64,000 bases of DNA from Georgenia satyanarayanai (lineage in GTDB: Bacteria; Actinomycetota; Actinomycetes; Actinomycetales; Actinomycetaceae): NCBI RefSeq assembly GCF_009193135.1, contig NZ_VUKC01000019.1:1-64000 (forward strand), given 5' to 3'. This document shows positions 57,249 to 64,000 of the stretch, in pieces. The position numbers and the translations under genes are program-made. A model generated the notes under the pieces. It had not been told where the DNA came from. It saw nothing but the letters and a program-made list of their open reading frames with translations, and ran no database searches. The number at the start of each line of letters is the position of its first letter. Positions within the stretch are counted from its first letter, which is position 1.

Positions 57249-57548
57249 ATGTCCACCATCAACGCAGCCGAGGTTGCGCGCGTCGCCGCGCTGGCCCGGA
57301 TCGAGCTCACGAACGAGGAGGTCGAGCGCCTCGCCGGGGAGCTCGGCGTCATCGCCGACGCGGTCGCCCAGGTCGGTGAGCTCGTCGGTCCCGACGTGCC
57401 CGCCACCAGCCACCCGATCCCGCTGGCGAACGTCATGCGGGAGGACGTCGTGGAGCAGCCGCTGTCCGTCGAGGCCGCCCTCTCGGGCGCGCCAGAGAGC
57501 GCGGACGGGCAGTTCCTCGTGCCGCAGATCCTGGGGGAGGACGCATGA
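57249..57548 (+). CDS. gatC: Asp/Glu-tRNA amidotransferase subunit C
   Basis: 99-residue linker subunit of GatCAB, wrapping GatA and GatB. Typical features are [21 protein letters not shown] at the start and [12 protein letters not shown] in the middle. ATG at 57249 is eight bases after TAGACT (57235-57240), a likely leaderless promoter for the gatCAB operon. The stop overlaps gatA (ATGA). Confidence 0.95.
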   Translation: MSTINAAEVARVAALARIELTNEEVERLAGELGVIADAVAQVGELVGPDVPATSHPIPLANVMREDVVEQPLSVEAALSGAPESADGQFLVPQILGEDA

Positions 57549-59068
57549 GCGAGCTCATCACCGCGACTGCCGCCGAGCTGGCGGAGCGCCTGCGCTCCAC
57601 GGAGGTCAGCTCCGTCGAGGTGACCCAGGCGCACCTGGACCGCATCAGTGAGGTCGACGGCGCCGTCCACGCCTTCCTCCACGTCAACGGTGAGGAGGCG
57701 CTGGCCACCGCCCGCGACGTCGACGAGCGCCGCGCCCGCGGTGAGGAGCTGCACCCGCTCGCCGGTGTGCCGATCGCCGTCAAGGACGTCGTCGTGACCA
57801 AGGGCCAGCCGACGACGGCGGCCTCGAAGATGCTCGAGGGCTGGATCCCTCCCTACGACGCCACCATCGTCGAGCGGCTGCGCGCCGCCGGCCTGCCGAT
57901 CCTCGGCAAGACGAACCTCGACGAGTTCGCCATGGGCTCCTCGACCGAGCACTCCGCCTACGGTCCCACCCGCAACCCGTGGGACCTCGAGCGCATCCCC
58001 GGCGGCTCGGGCGGTGGCTCGGCCGCCGCCGTCACCGCCTTCGAGGCACCCCTCGCGATCGGCACCGACACCGGTGGCTCGATCCGCCAGCCCGCCGCCG
58101 TCACCGGTTCCGTCGGGATCAAGCCCACCTACGGCGGCGTCTCCCGGTACGGGCTCATCGCCCTCGCCTCGAGCCTCGACCAGGCTGGACCGGTCTCCCG
58201 CACCGTGCTGGACTCCGCGCTGCTGCACGAGCTCATCGGCGGTCACGACCCGCGCGACTCCACGTCCCTGCCGGACCCCGTCGGGGACCTCGTCGCCGCC
58301 GCGACGGCGCAGGACCTGCGCGGGCTGCGGGTGGGCGTGGTTCGTGAGCTCGGGGGCGAGGGCTACCAGGCCGGCGTCGAGGCGAGCTTCACCGCCGCCC
58401 TCGACCTCCTGCGCGAGGCCGGGGCGGAGATCGTCGAGGTCTCCTGCCCGAGCTTCGCCTACGCGCTCGCCGCCTACTACCTCATCCTCCCCGCCGAGGC
58501 GTCCTCCAACCTCGCCAAGTTCGACGGCATGCGCTTCGGCCTGCGCGTCGAGCCGGCCGAGGGGCCGCTGACCGCCGAGCGCGTCATGGCCGCCACCCGT
58601 GGTGCCGGGTTCGGCGACGAGGTCAAGCGCCGCATCATCCTCGGCACGCACGCGCTGTCCGCGGGCTACTTCGACGCCTACTACGGCAGCGCCCAGCAGG
58701 TGCGCACGCTCATCCAGCGCGACTTCGCGGCCGCCTTCGAGCAGGCCGACGTCCTCGTCTCGCCGACCACCCCGACGACGGCGTTCCGTTTCGGGGAGAA
58801 GCTCGACGACCCGCTGGCCATGTACCTCAACGACGTCGCGACCATCCCCGCGAACCTCGCCGGGGTGCCGGGCATCTCCGTGCCGAGCGGCCTGAGCGAC
58901 GACGGCCTGCCCGTCGGCTTCCAGGCCCTGGCCCCCGCCCGCCAGGACGCCCGGCTCTACCGGGTCGGCGCAGTGCTCGAGCGGATGCTCGACGAGCGCC
59001 GCGGGCACCGGCTGCTCGCCGACGCCCCGTCGCTGCCCACCACCGTCTCCCAGGAGGCCGCCCGATGA
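57545..59068 (+). CDS. gatA: Asp/Glu-tRNA amidotransferase subunit A
   Basis: 507-residue amidase-signature subunit that releases ammonia from glutamine for the correction of Glu-tRNA(Gln) and Asp-tRNA(Asn). The Ser-Ser-Lys triad is Lys80 (PIAVKD), Ser155 (PGGSGGGSA) and Ser179 ([10 protein letters not shown]). It overlaps gatC and gatB by four bases on each side, so the three subunits are coupled. Confidence 0.97.
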   Translation: MSELITATAAELAERLRSTEVSSVEVTQAHLDRISEVDGAVHAFLHVNGEEALATARDVDERRARGEELHPLAGVPIAVKDVVVTKGQPTTAASKMLEGWIPPYDATIVERLRAAGLPILGKTNLDEFAMGSSTEHSAYGPTRNPWDLERIPGGSGGGSAAAVTAFEAPLAIGTDTGGSIRQPAAVTGSVGIKPTYGGVSRYGLIALASSLDQAGPVSRTVLDSALLHELIGGHDPRDSTSLPDPVGDLVAAATAQDLRGLRVGVVRELGGEGYQAGVEASFTAALDLLREAGAEIVEVSCPSFAYALAAYYLILPAEASSNLAKFDGMRFGLRVEPAEGPLTAERVMAATRGAGFGDEVKRRIILGTHALSAGYFDAYYGSAQQVRTLIQRDFAAAFEQADVLVSPTTPTTAFRFGEKLDDPLAMYLNDVATIPANLAGVPGISVPSGLSDDGLPVGFQALAPARQDARLYRVGAVLERMLDERRGHRLLADAPSLPTTVSQEAAR

Positions 59069-60573
59069 CCGCGACCACGCCCGCGCTCGTCGACTTCGAC
59101 GACGCGATCACCCGGTACGACCCCGTGATCGGGATCGAGGTCCACGTCGAGCTCGGGACCGCGTCGAAGATGTTCGACGGCGCGCCGAACGACTTCGGCG
59201 GGGAGCCCAACTCCCACACGACGCCCGTCTCCCTCGGACTGCCGGGGACCCTGCCGGTCATCAACCGCACGGCCGTGGAGTACGCGATCCGCATCGGCCT
59301 CGCGCTGGGCTGCGAGATCGCCGAGACCTGTCGCTTCGCCCGGAAGAACTACTTCTACCCGGACGTGCCGAAGAACTTCCAGACCTCCCAGTACGACGAG
59401 CCCATCGCCTTCGACGGGCAGGTCGACATCGAGCTCGAGGACGGCACCGTCGTGCCGGTCGCCGTCGAGCGCGCGCACATGGAGGAGGACGCGGGCAAGA
59501 ACACCCACGTCGGCGGCGTCGGGAACCGGATCCACGGGGCGGAGTACTCGCTCGTCGACTACAACCGCGCCGGGGTGCCGCTCGTCGAGATCGTCACCCA
59601 CCCGATCACCGGCACCGGTGCCCGGGCGCCGGAGGTGGCCCGCGCCTACGTGAGCACGCTGCGCGACCTCTTCCGCGCGCTGGGCGTCTCGGAGGCACGG
59701 ATGGAGCGTGGCAACGTGCGCGCCGACATCAACGTCTCGCTGCGGTCGGGCCCGGACGCCCCGCTCGGTACCCGCACCGAGACGAAGAACGTCAACAGCT
59801 TCCGCTCCATCGAGCGGGCCGTCCGCTACGAGATCTCCCGCCAGGCCGCCGTCCTCGACGAGGGCGGGACGGTGGTCCAGGAGACGCGACACTGGCACGA
59901 GGACACCGGTACGACGTCGTCGGGGCGCGTGAAGTCCGACGCCGAGGACTACCGCTACTTCCCGGAGCCGGACCTCGTGCCGCTGGCGCCGAGCCGCGAG
60001 TGGGTCGAGGAGATCCGCGCCAGCCTGCCCGAGATGCCAGCGCTGCGCCGTCGGCGCCTGCAGGGGGAGTGGGGCTACGCGGACGCCGAGATGCGTGACG
60101 TCGTCAACGCCGGCGCCCTCGACCTCATCGAGGCGACCGTCGCCGCCGGCGCGGACGCCTCCGCCGCCCGCAAGTGGTGGATGGGCGAGCTCGCCCGCAC
60201 CGCCAAGGGCGTCAGCGTCGAGCTCGCCGACCTGGCGATCACCCCGGCGGAGGTCGCCGAGCTGGCCGCGCTCGTGGAGTCGGGCCGTATCAACGACAAG
60301 CTCGCCCGCCAGGTGCTGGCCGGTGTGCTCGCGGGGGAGGGCGGGCCGGAGGCGGTCGTCGTCGCCCGCGGCCTGGGGGTCGTGTCCGACGACGGCGCCC
60401 TCATCGCCGCCGTCGACGAGGCTCTGGCCGCCAACCCCGACGTCGCCGAGAAGATTCGCGGCGGCAAGGTGCAGGCAGCCGGCGCGATCGTCGGTGCGGT
60501 CATGAAGGCGACCCGTGGCCAGGCCGACGCCGGCCGCGTGCGCGAGCTCATCATGGAGCGCGTCGGCGCCTGA
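59065..60573 (+). CDS. gatB: Asp/Glu-tRNA amidotransferase subunit B
   Basis: 502-residue kinase/transamidase subunit. IGIEVHVEL near the start, [28 protein letters not shown] and [16 protein letters not shown] are the family signature. The C-terminal helical and YqeY-like tRNA-binding region (residues ~340-500, [18 protein letters not shown]) is complete. A strong hairpin follows the stop. Confidence 0.97.
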   Translation: MTATTPALVDFDDAITRYDPVIGIEVHVELGTASKMFDGAPNDFGGEPNSHTTPVSLGLPGTLPVINRTAVEYAIRIGLALGCEIAETCRFARKNYFYPDVPKNFQTSQYDEPIAFDGQVDIELEDGTVVPVAVERAHMEEDAGKNTHVGGVGNRIHGAEYSLVDYNRAGVPLVEIVTHPITGTGARAPEVARAYVSTLRDLFRALGVSEARMERGNVRADINVSLRSGPDAPLGTRTETKNVNSFRSIERAVRYEISRQAAVLDEGGTVVQETRHWHEDTGTTSSGRVKSDAEDYRYFPEPDLVPLAPSREWVEEIRASLPEMPALRRRRLQGEWGYADAEMRDVVNAGALDLIEATVAAGADASAARKWWMGELARTAKGVSVELADLAITPAEVAELAALVESGRINDKLARQVLAGVLAGEGGPEAVVVARGLGVVSDDGALIAAVDEALAANPDVAEKIRGGKVQAAGAIVGAVMKATRGQADAGRVRELIMERVGA

Positions 60574-60593
60574 CCCACCCGGGCCGCACGTGT

Positions 60594-60637
60594 GCCGAGA
60601 GCGGAGCTGTTCCCCCCAGAACGGCTCCGCTCTCGGC
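60594..60637. terminator. Terminator between gatB and the DUF6457 gene
   Basis: GCCGAGAGCGGAGC (60594-60607) and its exact complement (60624-60637), with further inner pairing GTTC/GAAC. It serves the two convergent transcripts. Confidence 0.85.
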
Positions 60638-60676
60638 GCGCCGGGCGGCGCGTGGGCGGCGGGCGGTGCTGGTCGG

Positions 60677-60961
60677 TCAGCGCGCCGTCCGGGAGGCGAC
60701 GAGCCGTTCGACGGCCTCGGCCCGCTCCGTCACGTCCCGCACGGTGGAGCCGGCGTCCAGCTCACGGCCGGCGGCCCCCACCGACAGTCCGACGAGGAAG
60801 GCGGTGAGCGGGGCGCCCGGGCGCGTGGGTCCGTGGGCAACCTGGCCGACGAGTGCGAGGAGCTGTTCCGCGGTGCTCTCGACGATCGCCGGGTCCAGCC
60901 CGAGCTCGTCGCACACGTCGCGCAGCCACTCGTGCATCTGGGCCATCCGCTCGTCGCTCAC
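60677..60961 (-). CDS. DUF6457 family small protein
   Basis: 94-residue soluble helical protein (MAQMHEWLRDVCDELGLD; LVGQVAHGPTRPGAPLTAFLVG), matching DUF6457. In many actinobacteria this domain neighbours or is fused to molybdenum-cofactor MobA, but none is here. GTG at 60961 overlaps the stop of a 42-codon frame upstream. Function unknown. Confidence 0.75.
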   Translation of the reverse strand: MSDERMAQMHEWLRDVCDELGLDPAIVESTAEQLLALVGQVAHGPTRPGAPLTAFLVGLSVGAAGRELDAGSTVRDVTERAEAVERLVASRTAR

Positions 60962-61086
60962 GGCCGGTCCTCGGGCGTCGATGCGCCGGCCCCGGCGGGG
61001 TCGCGCTCGCCGGCCTCACCGGGGCGGCGACGGTAGGACGTGTGGACCTCGGGCACGTACTCGGTGCTGTCGTCCATGCGCGTCAT
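60958..61086 (-). CDS. Small hypothetical protein upstream of DUF6457
   Basis: 42-residue Arg/Glu-rich frame (MTRMDDSTEYVPEVHTSYRR at its start) whose TGA overlaps the DUF6457 GTG as GTGA. The overlap and codon use agree with a real coding region. The start could be ATG 61086 or ATG 61077; no ribosome site is visible for either. It could also be a coupling ORF. Confidence 0.5.
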   Translation of the reverse strand: MTRMDDSTEYVPEVHTSYRRRPGEAGERDPAGAGASTPEDRP

Positions 61087-61118
61087 CGTGGCACAGCCGT
61101 CTCGCGGGACGCACGAGC

Positions 61119-61142
61119 GCCGAGGACCGTGCGGTCCTCGGC
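61119..61142 (-). terminator. Terminator after the DoxX gene
   Basis: GCCGAGGACCG-tg-CGGTCCTCGGC, a perfect 11-bp stem 12 bases past the DoxX stop. Confidence 0.8.
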
Positions 61143-61154
61143 GGGTGCGGCGGG

Positions 61155-61721
61155 TCAGCGGAGCCAGCTGTTGCCGACCTTCCCGGCCCACCACCTGCCC
61201 AGGCCCCACTTGTCGCCGGAGAGGGTCACCGCGGCGATGATGAGGAGCAGCGCCTCCATCCAGTGCGAGTCGACGACGGGGTTGGTGCCGTGCTCGCCCA
61301 CCCAGGGAAGGGCGACGACGTACATGAAGGCCATGAGCAGGGTGCCGCTCACGGCGGCGATCCGCAGGCCCGCCCCGGTGATCATCGCGACCCCGATGCC
61401 CAGGAGGCCGAGCATGAAGACGATGTCGCCGAAGGGGTTGAGGAACAGGGACTGGAACAGCTCAGCCAGCGGCTGCTCCGGCGGGAGGTTGCCGAGGTAG
61501 CCCTGGGCCGGCGTCCCGCCGTTGATCCAGGCCCGCTCGCCCGGCGTCGAGAAGCCGAGTCCGAAGGTCTTGTCGAGGAACGCCCACAGGAAGTAGAACC
61601 CGACGACGATGCGTCCCACGGCGAGCGCGGCCTGCGCGCCGGGCCGGGTGACGATGTCGTCCATGTACAGGGTCCTACCGCCCTGGGCGGATCCTCTGGC
61701 GGGGGTGGTCGTGGTGGCCAT
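61155..61721 (-). CDS. DoxX-family membrane protein
   Basis: 188-residue protein with four hydrophobic segments. The first follows a short cytoplasmic start (AALAVGRIVVGFYFLWAFLD); DIVFMLGLLGIGVAMITGAG and HWMEALLLIIAAVTL are later ones, as in DoxX/TQO-type proteins linked to quinone or thiol redox systems. ATG at 61721 with CAAGGAGAG upstream. A 12-bp palindrome lies about 60 bases further up. Its partner and substrate are unknown. Confidence 0.82.
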   Translation of the reverse strand: MATTTTPARGSAQGGRTLYMDDIVTRPGAQAALAVGRIVVGFYFLWAFLDKTFGLGFSTPGERAWINGGTPAQGYLGNLPPEQPLAELFQSLFLNPFGDIVFMLGLLGIGVAMITGAGLRIAAVSGTLLMAFMYVVALPWVGEHGTNPVVDSHWMEALLLIIAAVTLSGDKWGLGRWWAGKVGNSWLR

Positions 61722-61781
61722 CGGAGCTCTCCTTGCTGAGGGTGGTGCGCTGGGGGTGCTGTCATGCACAAGCGTCCTCTT

Positions 61782-61793
61782 CGGACTAGTCCG
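61782..61793. promoter_or_regulatory. Palindrome upstream of the DoxX gene
   Basis: CGGACTAGTCCG is a perfect 12-bp palindrome between the divergent DoxX and malic enzyme genes, a candidate operator. CTAG is rare in this GC-rich sequence. Confidence 0.45.
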
Positions 61794-61874
61794 GCAAACG
61801 GGGCCAAGGTCCCGACTTCGGGGGACGTGACGCGCCGCGGCGGCCTGGAGCGGCCCGCAACCGTGGAGGTGGTC

Positions 61875-61880
61875 GATAAT
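61875..61880 (+). promoter_or_regulatory. -10 element of the malic enzyme gene
   Basis: GATAAT matches the TATAAT consensus in five of six bases and overlaps an in-frame ATG (61879), which argues that translation starts at the later ATG (61927). Confidence 0.55.
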
Positions 61881-61926
61881 GGCGCTGGTCGCGACGTCGC
61901 GGCCACGGCGAGAGGACACGACACCG

Positions 61927-63414
<1,488 letters not shown>

Positions 63415-63505
63415 GGCACACACCGGCTGACGAGCACTCGAGCGGGCGGACCTTTCAGCGGAATCATGCGGGTTCCGCCCTGCGCGGTGACCGCCTTCGA
63501 CCGGC

Positions 63506-63535
63506 TTGACCGGCGGTCCGTCGCCTGCCTATGAT
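63506..63535 (+). promoter_or_regulatory. rRNA operon promoter
   Basis: TTGACC (63506-63511), 18 bases, TATGAT (63530-63535): the best sigma-70-type promoter in the window, about 465 bases before the window end and followed by rRNA leader sequence. Confidence 0.8.
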
Positions 63536-64000
63536 TCTCGAGCCGGCAAGGGAGGCACGGACACGAAGAGCTGAGAGGCTCGGTGGCCGGTTCCGCCGGA
63601 ACGACAGCTGAACAGGACGCCGCTCAGTCGGCGCCTCGTCGGTCAGTCGGAACTCGACAGGGTTCAGGGCGGCGTTCGCACTGCGAGCGCGATGCGCTGG
63701 GTCGTGTCGGGACAGACAGCGATAGCCCCGATCCGGGTCTGCACGGGTGTGTGGTCCTGGCGGTGTGTGTCTGTTTCTTGAGAACTCAACAGTGTGCCAA
63801 GTTTTTGATGCCAAATATGGTCCTGGTGTCTGGCTTGTTCGTCTGCCGTTGTGGTGGGCGTGGGTCGGGTGTCGGGGTTGTTAGTTTGTTTGGTTGATGC
63901 TTGCCCGTGGTTCCTCGTTTCTGCGGGTGGGTGTTTGCCTGGATCGCTCGCTGCTCTTTTGGGTGGTGGGTGTTTCTTCGTATGGTTGTTACCCCCTTTG
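63536..64000 (+). other. 5' leader of an rRNA operon (16S gene lies beyond the window)
   Basis: No open frame fits here. The last ~230 bases turn T/G-rich (for example GTTAGTTTGTTTGGTTGAT), unlike the coding DNA, and contain the actinobacterial pre-rRNA motif TTCTTGAGAACTCAACAGTG (63776 onward), with the palindrome TTGAGAACTCAA at 63778-63789. In related genomes this motif lies just before 16S or in the 16S-23S spacer; as a promoter precedes it and no 16S is present, this is the leader. Confidence 0.8.

Overview
The window is 64 kb of very GC-rich DNA with dense, third-position G/C-biased genes, many GTG starts, four-base GTGA/ATGA gene overlaps and many likely leaderless transcripts. Two WhiB proteins, mycoredoxin, UvrD2, UPF0182, GatCAB and an rRNA leader of actinobacterial type place it in the Actinomycetota. 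The gene set looks most like the order Micrococcales (inference; no rRNA body is present to confirm it). No phage, transposon, integron or CRISPR array is visible. This is chromosomal backbone with a few accessory-looking operons.

1-15.4 kb: a truncated sugar-type binding lipoprotein, an 18-bp tandem repeat, a PAP2 phosphatase and a phosphotransferase. A conserved actinobacterial block follows: nudC, mrx1, uvrD2, whiB7, a ThiF-like protein, a YgjP-type metallopeptidase, a DUF2342 protein, a PDZ/Lon-like membrane protease, a PPA1309-like protein and a UPF0182 membrane protein. whiB7 has a long leader with a 44-codon upstream ORF and a WhiB7-type promoter. At 15.45 kb lies an initiator tRNA-Met gene with its own promoter and terminator.

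15.5-33.4 kb: accessory and stress functions. They include an RsbQ/RsbP-type hydrolase-phosphatase pair, a DUF2975/XRE/flavoprotein operon behind a palindromic operator, and an ABC-F protein with a possible leader peptide. A first MoxR/DUF58/DUF4129 operon, an alpha/beta hydrolase, a P450, and an ABC exporter with an XRE regulator and palindromic operator follow. Then come thyA-folA, an hsp20 gene with both CIRCE and HAIR elements, an EcsC-like protein and OsmC.

33.4-50 kb: a second MoxR-DUF58-transglutaminase operon, a DUF2505 protein, a PdtaS-like sensor kinase, DedA and WhiB1. A secreted SPOR plus phosphodiester-glycosidase protein, an FtsX/MacB-type ABC transporter, and a LuxR-type two-component system with an upstream SRAP (abasic-site crosslink) gene complete the region.

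50-64 kb: ligA with an unusually large insertion, a GNAT, a MupG-like muramidase, an AspT/YidE-family transporter, a phospholipase D/cardiolipin synthase, gatC-gatA-gatB, small proteins, a DoxX protein, an ACT-domain malic enzyme and finally an rRNA operon promoter and leader. The 16S gene should begin just past the window end. Most genes form short operons separated by strong hairpins. The recurring themes are redox and antibiotic stress control (WhiB, mycoredoxin, NudC, OsmC, ABC-F), nucleotide and DNA metabolism (UvrD2, LigA, SRAP, ThyA, FolA) and envelope functions.
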